A stretch of DNA of 64,000 nt from Aspidiotus rigidus. Its lineage: Eukaryota; Arthropoda; Insecta; Hemiptera; Diaspididae. This document shows positions 43,445-56,040 of the stretch, piece after piece. Made by a program: the position numbers and the translations under genes. The stretch spans positions 16,461,001-16,525,000 of the forward strand of contig JAVHKY010000004.1 of assembly GCA_035079385.1 (NCBI GenBank), given 5' to 3'. Below the pieces are notes generated by a model. The model ran no database searches, was not told the DNA's origin, and saw nothing but the letters and a program-made list of their open reading frames with translations. Within the stretch, counting starts at the first letter, position 1. Every line of letters starts with the position of its first letter.

Positions 43445-43800
43445 ATTACTCAACACTGTTCAAACTTCCTCTCTGAGAATGGCTTTATGAGCCTATTGCA
43501 CAAGGCCTAAACATAGTTTATGTGCAGAAGCTACTGAACTTCTACTCTTTTTTTGTAGACTCATTCCAACTTCCAAATTCCTATTCTCTGTTGCCCAATC
43601 TTTTTTCAAAACACTGAATCCGTTTCGACTTACAATTAATATATCCTCATTCAATTTGACCATACCCTTAATAAGTCATTTGGAGCAAATCCTCGAAACC
43701 CTTGTATATTACCTGCCCCCTTGAACGCTCTCTGAACCAAACATAAGTCTCTCAATCTCATACAATTTTCCAAATCAAACAACATCACCATCATCCAAAA
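43445..43800 (+). pseudogene. decayed fragment of an I-type LINE (post-RT region)
   Basis: In one frame with a stop, the sequence reads TVQTSSLRMAL, SLCAEATELLLFFCRL and PTSKFLFSVAQSFFKTLNPF. These align in order with HSSSLRLVLGAFRTSPSL, SLCAEAAEPPLSVRRS and SSNLLISISQFPNSPVY of the LINE copies at 1.6, 29.6 and 47.7 kb. It is more diverged than those copies. Confidence 0.6.
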
Positions 43801-43802
43801 GC

Positions 43803-44410
43803 TTAATGTACAATGGATGGGACCAACCTCATCGACATTTTTGATGTATCTATCTCGGTTATGATGACGTCATAATAACGTCCTTCTATAAGTGTTTCCC
43901 AGTTTAGTATAAACCTAGTATTCTGTATGTTAGAATAACCAGCTGACGAACTCATTCGCTTCGCCTCACTCCCCATTATTTTCAAGCCATCTTGTATATT
44001 AGTCTACTTAGCTGACGAACTTACATTTCGTAGCCAGTGTCTTACCGTACTTTCAGCCCAATTTAACCTAATTTTCTGCATATTAAAAATATGAGACGCT
44101 TAGTAACTTACAATATTGATCAAAAGACATATTTTATGCTCTTGCGCGGGTTGTGATGTGGGCAGTGCATTTGCCAGGAAAGGTAAAATTTCATGTTTCA
44201 ACACCAGGGGAGAACATGATACAGTAACTTCGACTTCTTGGAAAGGAGATGAGGAAGGAGACTGTGCTGGTATTGAGTCATTTGTAATACAACTGTGAGA
44301 CACATTATTGCTTTTAAAAATACGTATCCATTCACAAGTGCAAGCGACATCTTTCCTCAAGGAAAGGAAAATCATGGGAGACAATTCCACCAACATCAAA
44401 CGCTTTAGTT
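43803..44410. other. no gene seen
   Basis: Short open frames on both strands without motifs. Confidence 0.35.
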
Positions 44411-44640
44411 TTATACAGCTTGCGCCGAAATGATGTTAACAGTTTGATTGGATTTTAGACTCTTGTACTAGCGCAAAAAGTTCAATATATACTTTAATTA
44501 TACGACAGTTGAATCTCAATTTCATCTTCAATTTGAGTATGGACCGAATTTTCTACGACTATTCTCAGCTGAGTTATGGATCGAAATGTGCCAAAAATTG
44601 ACCAACTTGCCAAGGTTTCGGTATTTATCCTAGCGGGCTT
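44411..44640 (+). repeat. terminal fragment of the 57-kb inverted-repeat element
   Basis: ATACAGCTTGCGCCGAAATGATGTTAACAG... aligns with the left end at 57178, and the later block TTCTACGAC...GAGTTATGGA(T/C)C(G/A)AAATGTGCC is shared with 57330-57370 and, inverted, with 60205-60250. Only one end is present, and it is diverged. Confidence 0.65.
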
Positions 44641-44734
44641 AGGTTTTCTGTTTTCAGAAATGGAAGTGCCTACCTGTACCGTCCACTTGCTGTACATTCT
44701 TAGGTTTTGTTTTTGATTCCCTTTCTTCAATTAT

Positions 44735-45660
44735 CAGCCTGCCAGAGGAACGAAGAAAGGCACTAACGAAGCGGATTACAATCTTCAAGTCCCGTTACAA
44801 AGTCAAGATAAGAAAGTTCGCTCAAATCTTGGTCTCTCTAGGTGCTTGCTGCCCAGCGATTCCCTACGCCTGGTTTTACGCAGAGTGATTTGAAAGGGCA
44901 AATATCTTAGCCTTCAAAGCGTCTAAAGAACTCGTTTAACGGTACCAGCATGATTTTACCTAACAACCACCCGAACTTTGATTGGCGAATCTATGTGGCC
45001 CTGGAATTCAGTTAAGGCGCCTCGCTCTCAGGGTAGGGAGCTCGAGCGGTTGCGTATAGAAAATTCATGGCTTCTGGTCACACAGTGAAAAAGAAAAACA
45101 TATTAACGAGTTAGAACTCTGAGCAGCCTTCCTTGCCCTGCAGTCGTTCGCCATGACTATAGGTGCGTTTACAATATCTTGGCACAATATCTTCTTGCCT
45201 TCCAACCCTTTTCCCTGCTCCTACAAACCCTGACTAAAGGAACAAGGTATCGTGGTCGCCCCTTATTGGCCGTCACAGTCTTAGTTTCCACTTTCTCATA
45301 GCCTCCTGCGCTCACCACCATTCGTTCTGTCGCCTTCAAATGAACTACTGCTTTCTGTTCATAGCAAGCCACATCTTCTTCACCAACGCCTCTCCCTGGT
45401 ATGTGGTAGGGAACTTATCAGGAAGGCGTTGACAGCGCAAGAAGTCCCCCTGGAAGAAGAAGATGTGATGATGGCAGCAATCCGCCACTCGACGCTATCC
45501 TCTTACAAAGGATACCTGAACAGCTGGTGGGACTACTACACGCGTAATAGAGTTCCACTACTTAATCCACTCGCTTCGCATGTACTCTTTTTCTTGGCCT
45601 CGCTGTTCAAGAAAGGAAGAGCCTACAATGCGAGAATCGTTCACTCTTTTTATATATGGA
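44735..45660 (+). pseudogene. DIRS-like retrotransposon remnant (RT/RNase H end and tyrosine-recombinase start)
   Basis: Three conserved stretches follow in order: KIRKFAQILVSLGACCPAIPYAWFYAE then FERANILAFKASKE (44800-44930), typical of the RT end of DIRS elements; HSEKEKHINELEL then AAFLALQSFA (45080-45155), the start of the DIRS RNase H; and RHSTLSSYKGYLNSWWDYYTRN then PLASHVLFFLASLFKKGRAYNAR (45492-45640), the N-terminal SAM-like part of a tyrosine recombinase. A VVAPYWPSQS block sits between. Several stops interrupt the frame; only 45429-45734 is open. The recombinase catalytic R-H-R-Y part is missing. DIRS-group assignment comes from this motif order. Confidence 0.68.
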
Positions 45661-45929
45661 ACCACCTTTATTTTAAAATCAAATACTACGTACAAATCTA
45701 CGATAAACTTGTCTTTCGACTGTTTTTTCCGTGAATGTGTGTAGAAAACGCCGGCCTGCAAATCGTGCGCGCGCGACGTTGTCAAGTTAGTTTATTCGGC
45801 CTGGTACGAGATACACTTGTTCCGAGAATGATATTGTTTGCGTGGAGTTATGTAAGTGAGGTGGCTTATGACAAAGTTCCGAGAGTATTTGCGAGAGTGT
45901 ATTAAAAAATTTTTTATTGATAAGAAAAC

Positions 45930-46107
45930 CAGGGCCGGATTGAAGGGGTCAGGGGGCCATGGCCCCGAGCCCCATAAAAATGGGACCTCACCACATGAGA
46001 AAGAAAAAAAAAAGGGGGAAAAAAGAAGAAAAAGTCTTTTTTCTTCCCTTTTTTGGGGCCCCCACCACCGCTGGTCCCCCTAGCGAAATTCTTCTAATCC
46101 GGCCCTG
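45930..46107. mobile_element. 178-bp MITE, CAGGGCCGG termini (hAT-like)
   Basis: CAGGGCCGGATT at the left end and AATCCGGCCCTG at the right end form the inverted termini, and inner GGGGCC/GGCCCC segments also pair. It sits inside repeat family B, whose copy at 35.8 kb lacks it. TAAGAAAAC before it and ATAAAAC after it suggest an imperfect 7-8 bp duplication, as hAT elements make. Confidence 0.75.
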
Positions 46108-46109
46108 AT

Positions 46110-46375
46110 AAAACTGTAACAGTTTACTTTATTCCATTAACGGTTGTCTGAATTTCAAAATCAGCCCTTCATAATCCGAGTGAACCTCCCTAACAAGCTT
46201 TTTCTATCATCATACAAATAAATTATTTTTTTCCCCCAATTTTGTATATTCAATTTTCAATAATACAATTTCTTTAATGGACGTTTATATATATCTTAAG
46301 AAGAAGAATTAGTGATTGAATTGTCAACCCTCGAAATATGAGCTCTACACAGAGTACTAATTGTCCACCATGCAA
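46110..46375 (-). repeat. dispersed repeat family B, copy 2 (first part)
   Basis: Reverse complement of about 35540-35810. It is cut at CCATGCAA by LINE copy 3 and resumes at 49087. Confidence 0.75.
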
Positions 46376-48877
46376 CTCATCGAACTCAAATTATTCCGCC
46401 TCATTCCTTCGAAAAAAATATGAATCAGAATCCTCCCTGATAAATTTCGATTCCTCCGACAACACCCACTGTTACAATCAACCAATCACTCAAATCGAAC
46501 TCACCTGAACCCTACACAAAAATCTCAGAAATGCATCCCCAGGACCGGACAACATACATGCCACAATGTTCAAAAATCTTCACCCTACCGCTCTTGAATA
46601 TCTTCTTTCTCTTTTCAATTCGATTTTATCAGAAGGTATCTACCCTACAGACTAGAAATTGGCGTTCATTCTACCTATTCTGAAACCTGGGAAAGATCCG
46701 TCTTCCCCCTCTTCATATCGGCCCATTGCCCTCACCAGTGTGTTGGGCAAACTTTTTCAAAAAATAATTAACAAAAGACTTTGGTGGTTCCTCGAACAAA
46801 ACAATCTACTATCCCCTGTACAATATGGCTTCAGAAAAGATCGTAACTCAATTCAAGCTCTTGCCGACCTCCACACTCAAATTCAACAAGCCTTCCTTTC
46901 GAACTCCCCTCTCTATACAATATTCTTCGATCTTCAAGAAGCGTACCCGCGGGTCTGGAGACATTACATATGTAAAAAACTATTTACATTCGGTCTACGA
47001 GGAAATCTCGTAAAAATTCTCCAAAATTTCCTACAAGACAGATTCATCTCCGTCAGACTACAGGATAAGCTCTCCTCTCAATATATAATTGAAAACGGTG
47101 TTCCGCAAGGAGAAGTACTGAGCGTTCTTCTCTTTTTGGTCGCCATTAACGACCTTCCATTAAACACCAGCTTCCCAATTTCTCAAAGACTTTTTGCCGA
47201 CGATTACAACATCTCGCTCCGCTTTTCAAATCCTATCAGGGCTCACAGACTCTTACAAGAATCCTTGGACAATATTTCCTCTTGGTCATCTGACCGCGGC
47301 TTCCAATTTTCCCAAAATAAAACATTCCTAATTATCTTTTTAATAAAAAAAAGAAATCTCCTCCATCAACTCCCTCACTTTATCTTCAAAATTTTCCAAT
47401 TGAAACCACTGATTCAATAAAATTTCTAGGACTCTTACTTGATCAAAAACTAACTTGGATTCCACACATCAAATTACTAAAAGCCAAATGTCTACGCACG
47501 ATGAATGCCCTAAAATATCTTTCTCACCCTCGAATGGGTTGCAACCGAAAATTGCTCCTAAATCTGTACAAAAGTTTAATCCGATCACAACTGGACTATG
47601 GAGCCCCTATCTACAATCTCGCCAATAAATCGTCTTTAGCTCTTTTGGACACAATCCATTCCTCATCTCTTAGGCTGGTTTTGGGAGCATTCAGAACGAG
47701 CCCTAGTCTTAGTCTGTGTGCCGAGGCAGCGGAACCACCTCTATCTGTTCGCCGATCCACCCTCTCTTCGAATCTTCTTATTTCGATATCTCAATTTCCA
47801 AATTCTCCCGTTTACAAATCTTTAGTCCCTGAAATTAATCCAATTTTTAATCGTCAACCAACGAAACATATCCATACTTGCTTAGAAACTTCTCTCGCTC
47901 GTAATTTCAAAATTTCAACCCTTCCGCCTATCCTGACAGCTACCCCCCATGGCTCTTCTCCATTCCTGATATCAGACTAGACCTTACGGAAGTTCCTAAA
48001 GTCAGCAATTCAATTTATCGGAAACATATATAGCAAAACTTATCGACGAATTTGCAGGTTATACCCTTTGTCTCACAGATGGCTCCAAATATCGCCATAG
48101 AACATCTTACGCGTTCTCCATTGGTGGCGAAATGGAGGCATATCGCATACGAAATTCAGCGTCGGTATACACAGCTGAAATAAACGGTGTCCTTGCCTGT
48201 GTATCACAAATTGCGCAACTACTACCGGAACAAAAATACCTTCTTTTGACTGACTCCCTCTCGTCTCTACAAGCCATTGCTGATCCTTTCTCAACTAACC
48301 CCTTAATTCAACGTATATTTTTGGCTCTCCACACTACGAAATTAATAAACTCTCATATCACTCTGGCTTGGATTCCTGGACACGTTGACTTTCCACCTCA
48401 CGACTTAGTAGATAAAGCAGCCGAACAAGCAACATCTCTTCCTAAAATAACGACCCTATTTTCTCACCGGCAAAAGACCTAAAAGTATATTACGCTTCCT
48501 TAATTTCCCAACTTTGGCTTTCCTCTTGGAAAAATTTAACTGACAACAAATTGAGAAAAATTAAAACTAATCCCTCTTCTTGGTCCTCGTCCCCTAGACA
48601 TTCTAGACGAGAGGAATTCATCTTAGCTCGACTGAGAATAGGACACACTCGTCTTACTCATACTCACCTTCTAGCAAACTTTGGCCCACCATCATGTCCG
48701 CACTGTCTCGAAGACAATTTAACAGTTGAACACTTTTTCTCTTGCCCGACTTTACAACCTCTCCGATCTGCCCTCAACATTTCTATTAATATACAACAAA
48801 CTCTCAATAACAACTCCGAAACAATTGACTCAACTCTAGCTTACTTACGATCTACTGACTTTTCCAACCACGTTTAA
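46376..48877 (+). pseudogene. LINE ORF2 remnant: near-complete RT, RNase H, zinc knuckle
   Basis: RT motifs in order are NASPGPDNIHATMFKN, ILPILKPGKDPSSPSSYRPIAL, QYGFRKDRNSIQALADLH, FFDLQEAYPRVW, GVPQGEVLSVLLFLVAINDL and LFADDYNISLRF. RNase H (TDGSKY, YTAEINGV, LLTDSLSSL, WIPGHVDFPPHDLVDKAA) and the CPHC...HFFSC knuckle follow, ending in TAA near 48875. Lesions are TGA near 46506, TAG near 46652, an indel near 47340, loss of one C near 47947, an extra TA near 48030 and a lost G near 48452. The protein is therefore split over five frames. It is the best template in this window for recognising the family. Confidence 0.92.
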
Positions 48878-49035
48878 CTGCGAACGATGACGCCAAAAAA
48901 AAATAAAAAAAATATGTTTTTGTTTTCCTTTATATTTTTATTTCATCTCTATTATTTTACATGTATTTTGTTTTCAACTTTCCTTCCTTTCTACTTTATT
49001 AAATACTAAGTTTATGTAAACGCAGACCTATCTGC

Positions 49036-49070
49036 CGAGCAAATAGCCCTTATCGCATCTGCATTGCTCG
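49036..49070 (+). other. LINE 3'-terminal stem-loop, copy 3
   Basis: CGAGCAA and TTGCTCG again pair just before poly-A; the loop differs from copy 1 at two or three bases while the stem is unchanged. Confidence 0.6.
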
Positions 49071-49086
49071 TAAAAAAAAAAAAAAA

Positions 49087-49160
49087 CCATGCAAGAGCTC
49101 ATGCTTGCATCATAAAATGTACGGTTCAAGTCTCTGACTGCCGCTCTAATTCTTCAAAAA
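49087..49160 (-). repeat. dispersed repeat family B, copy 2 (second part)
   Basis: Reverse complement of about 35455-35535 (CATAAAATGTACGGTTCAAGTC block), continuing from 46375 across the LINE insertion. Confidence 0.7.
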
Positions 49161-49164
49161 TGGA

Positions 49165-52100
49165 ATCATTCTGGAAAAACCAAATGTCTTACAAACTCCG
49201 CAGTATTAAACATACCCTATTAGAAGTCCTAAAGGGGAAGAGGTTGTTCTCACCCGTCTGAGTCGGTCGTAAGTCATACATATTGCTACTTCATCAATCC
49301 TTGAATTAAGTAAAAATATCATTTACGTGAGCGGTCCCTGCGTCCTTCCTTAATCAATCCTTGAATTAGTTTATTTACGAGTGAAGTACGTAGCAAAAAT
49401 TTTCAATAATTTTTTTTTTTTTTTTCTATATTTGCAAGCGTTTTCAAGAGTTGATCATAAAATTATTTTTTAGCGCTGTCTCACCACCTTCTCAAATCCC
49501 TGCAGAATTTTTTGCAGCTCGCCTAGCCTAAATCATAGGGTACTTGAATTTTACAGTATCCTAGCGATGTACATGTATACACCCACTGACTCATTGAATC
49601 ATTCAAGAGATAGTAGCGGTACCGCCATTCATATGGAGCTGCTAAAGTTATTTGCCCGCGTTAGTGATCGATTTTCAAATTTGAGACGATAACTGACAGG
49701 AGGAATTACGTCCCTACTTGAAAGATACGGCTCGTAAAACCGTCTGCACACATTATTTTTCCTCTCTTACGTATGCAGCTGTCAATACTCGACAAGGGAT
49801 AATTTTCGACGAAGCGAGCGATAATTAATGTTCTGGTTGGGCTTTCGCTTTATACGTGTACGTATCAGCGTTATAATTAATCTATAATAAAATTCAATAC
49901 TACACCACTCAAAATATCTACAATGTGCGCGAAAATTTCGACCGAATCTAAAAAGGGTACTATCATGCTTGAAAAAACTTAATATACCCATAAAGGTTTT
50001 ATTATCGAGTCTCGTTCTTGGTTTGAAGTACGTCTAAAAAATTTTATTAATCAAGAATAAAAAAATAAAGCAAGTCAAATCTAAGTAAATTTTTGAAGCA
50101 GAAGCATGACTACGACGTTAATCTTTTGCTGTACTATAGAAATTTACTAATTTCACGTTCCACCTACGAAAGAAGTTCGTTTTGTCCGATATCTATAGTG
50201 AGATGAAATTTTTCGACGAATTTCAAACGTAAAAAGTGAGAACGGAAATTTATTTTTCATACCGTCAGGGTAATTTAACTCGGTAAATCTCGTAAATGCG
50301 CAGGAATAAGCGACGAAGGAGGAAAAGATAGAATTTCGTTCGTTTCAATGAAGAGACCCAGCTATATGAAAGAAGGGCAGCATCCGTAGTGAATGAGGGG
50401 GGTTAATACCACAAGGTACGTCCTCGCCTTTTCACTGACGGAGAGGAAACGAACGTCGAAGTCAGCGTTTCATTCATGATGAAAAGAGGTCAAATTGGGT
50501 TATCCCAGCAGCGACGTTCTCGTCTTTCCCTGCCCTTAGGAAAGCTCGATTTGCGCCGAAAATTTCTGTATAACAACTGTACAGTACCCTTCACGAAATG
50601 AAGGCGATTTCTTCGGCGTATAATCTCTTATCTACTTACGAACAGTGAAAATTTGCTACGACTGCGTTTACTTTCTCGTTCGAATTATTCGAAATGAAAA
50701 AAATTTATAGGCGTAATAATACGTTTGTATTCCGTTCGATGAGAATATTTGCGACGAAAAAGAAGAGAACTCCCGACAAGTTCAATAAGAATGCGGAAAA
50801 GCGAGTGGGTTGGCACGTTTCCTTATTATCAATCAGGATTTTTTATTTCAACATTAAAAGAAGATCCAACGTCCTTGTAGAATTTTTTTTACAAATTTTT
50901 CGAAGTGAACTCGCCGAATAACCTGATTTTGCCTTTGGCTTGGTTGTCCTTCTCTCTAATTTTTTCGTTGTAAATATCTGAAGTTTTGAAAGAGAACAAA
51001 AAAATTCACGATGTTGGAACAATATTTCAAACATAACTTCGCTTAGTCGAATGTTTGAGCGTTACTATCGCGATAATTGATCTCGAAAAATATAACACGA
51101 TAATTTTCGTTTACATTTGATCTGAAATGATGATCACTATAATATTTTCATATTCATGAACGTCGAAGAAAGATTCATGCAATTAACATTTCAACCTGCT
51201 TCAAAATAATGACTTACCCCTGTTCGTTCTTGTTTTCGTTGTTTTTCCGCCTCTGTTTTCTCTTCGCTAAGGCGGACTCCTTACAATATCGTTTCCCAAT
51301 ATGAATCAACAATTGTCGCCCACCCCGATTGTCGTCTCATTTTTTATCGTCCGCCTTCTATACCTTACTTCATCCGTTCTTTCGGTTACCATCGAAATTC
51401 ATTACTCGCCTGGTCGCCTATCTCTGTTTCCAAAATTTTATTATTCAAAGCGTACCTCGACTGTGGGTACGAAGAACGTGCTTATGGCTATTCGAATATT
51501 CTTCTTGTTCCTATACATTACATCCCTTTACTTCTAAAACAATATCCTTTGTCCGAGAAATTTCTACGAGAAACCATTAACATTGTTTTATTACAAATTT
51601 CGCTAACGTAAACAACCTTTCTATCGAAAATTCTACAGATGTTATTGAGATCTTTAGTTTTGTTATGACCATACCGCAAACTTCGTTGTTTTAAAAATAG
51701 TGGCGTAAAGGCGTGAATGTTAGCTGATGGTCGTATACACAGAAGCCTATCTTTATATCACTAGTTAGATGCTTAATAAAAGAATTTTATCAAAGAAGAG
51801 GACACTCTTGAGTTAAAAAGAAAAGAGAACTGAAAGAAATTTTGGACAAGAAAGAGAGAATACTGGAATTCTGGAGTGGTATATCTATATATAGGCTATT
51901 GTGGAGGCCGAGACTTCCAGGAGATGATTCTGGGAAACCTATTTAATACTGTTCGACTGGCACATATATACACAACACTCCCCCATACATATTATGAATA
52001 TATCAGTGATTAATTAATAAGATAGAATAGCTGAAACAAAATTTACAGTTATAGTGAAGAAAAAAGGGGGAGGGGGAAGAGATTTACTGTACAACAATTT

Positions 52101-52470
52101 CACTGAGGTGGAACAATTGCATCCAGGTCCAAACGAGTCCTGCGGGTATTCTTATCAGTCGGTATCATGAAGCTTATGTACAAACATAATTATTCTTGCA
52201 TCTATCGATGTACAGCATCCGGATCATAACCGTACCCAACAACGTCGAGGAAAAATCTCCGTGTATGTGCCCTTCATTTACCAAGGGTTTTTTGGAAACA
52301 CATTCTGTACCCGAGGCGAGGCGGCGAAACAGATTTTGTTGGGGCGGAAAAGGAAGAGGGGGCGTCCTCCCAAAGCAAAGCGCGAGTTGCTTCTTCAGTA
52401 AGAAGTATATGGGGTGCCGGGTAGTTGGTAGAATTATAACATCAAGTTTCTTTTTTTCTTTTTTTTTTGC
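49165..52470. other. 3.3 kb without recognised genes
   Basis: AT-rich, non-repetitive. Short open frames on both strands show no motif or splice support. 51880-51990 has a TATA-rich run followed by ACACTCCCCC, which could be a solo-LTR edge, but I see no second end. Confidence 0.35.
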
Positions 52471-54683
52471 CAACCACTACGCTTCGGTCTGCTCCAACAA
52501 AAACTACAACAGTACCTTCCTATCCCACAAATTACTTTCAGAAAAATCTCATATATCGTTCGACCCCTCTCCAGGACACCATTACACATATAATCTCCCG
52601 ATAACTGAAAAAGAACTCACAACTACCATCAACAGGAATCTCAGAAACGCATCTCCCGGACAGGACAACATTCATGCAGCTATGCTGAAACACACCCAAA
52701 CGCCATTTCGTACCTATTTTCTCTATTCAATTCGATCTTTGCACACAATACATATACCCTACATTTTGGAAAACTGTCATCATACTTCCTTTTTTAAAAC
52801 CAAACTCCGACCCCCTTTTACCGGGCTCTTATCGCCCTATAGCCCTATCCAGCGTCCACGGAAAACTTTTCCAAAAAATCCTAAACAAACAACTATCATG
52901 GTACCTAGAATCTAATAATCTCCTTTCCACATTCCAATATGGTTTTAGAAAGGGACGAAACACCATTCAACCCCTAATTGACCTCCAAATTCAGATCAAC
53001 GAAGCTACACTGAACAAATCAACCCTCTGTTCACTATTTTTCGACCTCCAGGAAGCCTTCCCAAGAGTCTGGAGACACTACATCTCACAAAAATTTCACG
53101 AAATTGGCCTACGCGGCAATCTCCCAAATATTCTCCAAAGTTTTCTCAACAACCGAACACTAACAGTCCGAATTCAAAATTTAACCTCTACCCCTCACAT
53201 AGTCGAGAATGGTGTTCCGCAAGGAGAAGTATTTAGCGTACTCCTCTTTCTTGTCGCCAACAACGATATCACCAAATGTTTCAAATTTCCCCTTACACAA
53301 CGCCTGTTCGCCGATGATTACAATATTTCTGTTCAGTCCTCTAATCCTACAAGAGCTCATAGACTACTTCAAGAAACACTAAACTCTATCACTTCCTGGA
53401 CTTCCGTAAATGGCTTTCGATTTTCATCCCTTAAAACTTACTTAGTCGTATTCAAATCTCGGAAACCCACACCCTCTTTACAACTATTATTTTTACAGAA
53501 ATTCAAAATCACAGAACGCCAGTCTGCTAAATTACTAGGTTTACATTTCGATTAGAAACTCAACTGGTCCTCACACATCAAAATTTTAAAAACCTCGTGC
53601 ATTCGAGTCCTAAAGATTATAAAATACCTCTCCCACCCTTCTAAAGGATACAACAGGAAACTCTTCATTCAAATTTACAAGAGCCCCATCCGGTCACGTT
53701 CAGACTAGGGTGCTCCCGTCTAGAATCTAGCTTCCAAATCAATTCTCAAAAGTTTAGATCCTATCCAAACCCATTCTCGTAGAATGGCACTAGGTACTTT
53801 CCGTACCAGCTCCAGACTTAGCCTGAGCGCAGACGCCGCTGAACCACCTCTCCCATATCGCAGACTCATACTGACTTCTAATCTTTTGATCTCATTCTCT
53901 CAATTCCCAAACCGACCGATCTACGACACAATCTTCCCTTAAAAAACTAACCATCTCTCATCGCCGGTTAACAAACAAGTCCGTTTCCGTCTCGAACAAT
54001 CTCTTAACAAACCCTTTTTAGTTCACCCCTTGCAGCCTATATTTACACTCTCCCCTCCTTGGACTTACAGCGAACCTTCCCTTCGACTTGATATTACCCA
54101 AATCCCTAGTCAACACAAATCTACCTACGTCACCCACATCAATCATATGATACAGGAATATCCTGACATCCTGACCACACAATCTGTTTCACGAACGGAT
54201 CCAAATCTGGGAAGAGAGCTGCCTACGCTTATTCCGTCAATGGTCTCCTTGTCTCTCATCGAGTCCACAACATAGCGTCGGTTTATACTACTGAACTCAT
54301 GGCCATCCTCGCATGTCTTTCTCACCTCACTCAATTTCCACCATAGTAACTTTTTACTTCTCGTTGACTCATTATCCTCACTCCATTCACTACTAGACCC
54401 TGACAACTCACATCCACTCATTCAAAGAATTCATCTACTACGAACTACACTTGACTCAATTAACTGCAACATTACATTCATATGAATACCGGGACACATT
54501 GACTTACACCAAACGATCTCGTCGACGAAGCCGCCAAAAAAGCCACCACCCTCAGAAAAATCACGGATAAATCTCCACTATCAGCTTCAGATTACAAAAA
54601 TCACTTCCGCTCTCTCATCATCGAACAATGGCATTCAACTTGGAAAACTCAACCTCTCAATAAACTTCTTCGCATTAACAGGA

Positions 54684-56040
54684 ATTTTTTGGCCTCCTTA
54701 ATACGTGCTGGTCCCCTAACTTCTGTAAGTTCAATGGGAAATTTTACGAGTTTCCTGAGGAGGTAGGAATCCCCATCGGCTCTCCTTTGGGCTCCCTCGT
54801 TTCGGAGATATTTATGTCCAGATTTGAGGTTGACTTGTTTTCCTCTGGCCAAGTGCTACTCAGTCACATTCACTACTGGCACCGATATGTGGACGATATA
54901 TTATGTGCGTGGACCGGTCCTCAAGAGCTCCTTGGTGAGTTTCTTCAGTATCTGAATAAAATGTATCCCTCCATAAAATTTACTACAGAAATTGGAGGTT
55001 CTTCCATAAACTTTCTGGATCTTACTATCTCTGATAGAGATGGGGACATGAATTTGCGATATTCAGGAAGGATACTTCGACCGCTACAGTTGTCCACGGA
55101 TCGTCCTTCTGTCCATTTTCTCATAAGATCGCTGCCTTCAATAGTTATATTCATCGACTGACTAACATTCCGCTAAGTCAACCAGCTTTCCAAAAGGAGC
55201 TGGCGACCATTAAGCACTTGGCCGCTGTGAATGAGGTCAACTTGGACATTGACCGTATGGTCCGTAAAAAACTTACGAGGAAGGGCCTTGATTCTACCAC
55301 TTCCCTCCCCCGCGATCTGAGTGGTAATAATAATAAGAGATTACGTTGGATCAGGCTCCCGTTTTTGGGCGAGTTTTCATCCAAGCTGACTCGTGTCCTC
55401 CGCCCCTTTGGCTTCAGGCCTGCTTTTTATAACCTCACTACTGTGAAGGGTTTGTTTGTTAGGCTAAAGGACCCCATCCCGCGGGGGGAGAGGAACGGGG
55501 TGTACAAATTGGAGTGCAAGGACTGTAACGGCGTATACATAGGCGAGACGGGTCGCCAGCTTGGAATTCGAGTAGAGGAGCACCTTAGGGCCTGGAAGAA
55601 AGGTAATTTGGGTGATTCGGCCTTTGCGGACCACCTTATCTCCAGTGGTCATAGTTTCAAGGAAGGTTCGGCTACCCTTCTCCACAAGGAGAATTCTTAC
55701 TTCAAGCGCGTTGCGTTGGAAAATATCGAAATAGTGCGTCATCTGAACAGTGACGATATTACCGTACTCAACAGGTATTTTCTCGACGAAGGTTTAGTTG
55801 AATTGGTCTACGAGTTTGAGTCACCTCGCGAGGGCTCGCTCGTTCAATCCTGATCTCGTTGGTATTCTGTTTTATGAGTCGTATCTGGGTCAGTGGCGTT
55901 CTAACTTTGCCCGATGATGGTTTGTTAACCGAAAGATCTCGCATCTTCTCCTTTATATCTGCGGTCTTTGTAATTGGTTCTTCGTTTACTCTACTCTTTG
56001 AGTATTCTGTCATTACCCTATACCTTGGTCAAGCTCCAAT
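54684..56040 (+). mobile_element. 5'-truncated Penelope-like element inside a LINE
   Basis: The insertion breaks the LINE between its RNase H and zinc-knuckle codons; both junctions are set by comparison with LINE copies 2 and 3, to within about 10 bases. It contains the end of a Penelope RT and a complete-looking GIY-YIG domain followed by about 190 bp of 3' sequence. No clear target duplication seen. Confidence 0.88.
54735..55853 (+). pseudogene. Penelope-like RT and GIY-YIG endonuclease, one frameshift
   Basis: The RT part starts mid-palm with FCKFNGKFYEF and GIPIGSPLGSLVSEIFMSRFE, then HYWHRYVDDILCAW with the catalytic YVDD at 54886-54897 and INFLDLTI. A frameshift near 55115 moves the frame (SHKIAAFNSYIHRLTNIPLS) into the 211-codon frame 55218-55853. 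That frame carries WIRLPFLGEFSSKLTRVLRPFGFRPAFYN, then GIY-YIG as GVYKLECKDC (from 55497), VYIGETGRQLGIRVEEHL, DSAFADHLISSGH and a helical tail. A GIY-YIG endonuclease attached to RT is the mark of Penelope elements. Only one lesion plus 5' truncation are evident, so the insertion is younger than the host LINE's decay. Confidence 0.9.

Larger units (their letters stand above)
46376..49086 (+). mobile_element. I-type LINE, copy 3, with 8-bp target duplication
   Basis: This is the longest copy of the 29-kb family in the window (2.7 kb). It is flanked by CCATGCAA at 46368-46375 and 49087-49094. The flanking repeat-B sequence continues across the insertion when compared with the copy at 35.5 kb, which supports the boundaries. 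It ends with the terminal hairpin (49036-49070) and a poly-A tail. It is 5'-truncated: the endonuclease and ORF1 are absent. Confidence 0.93.
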
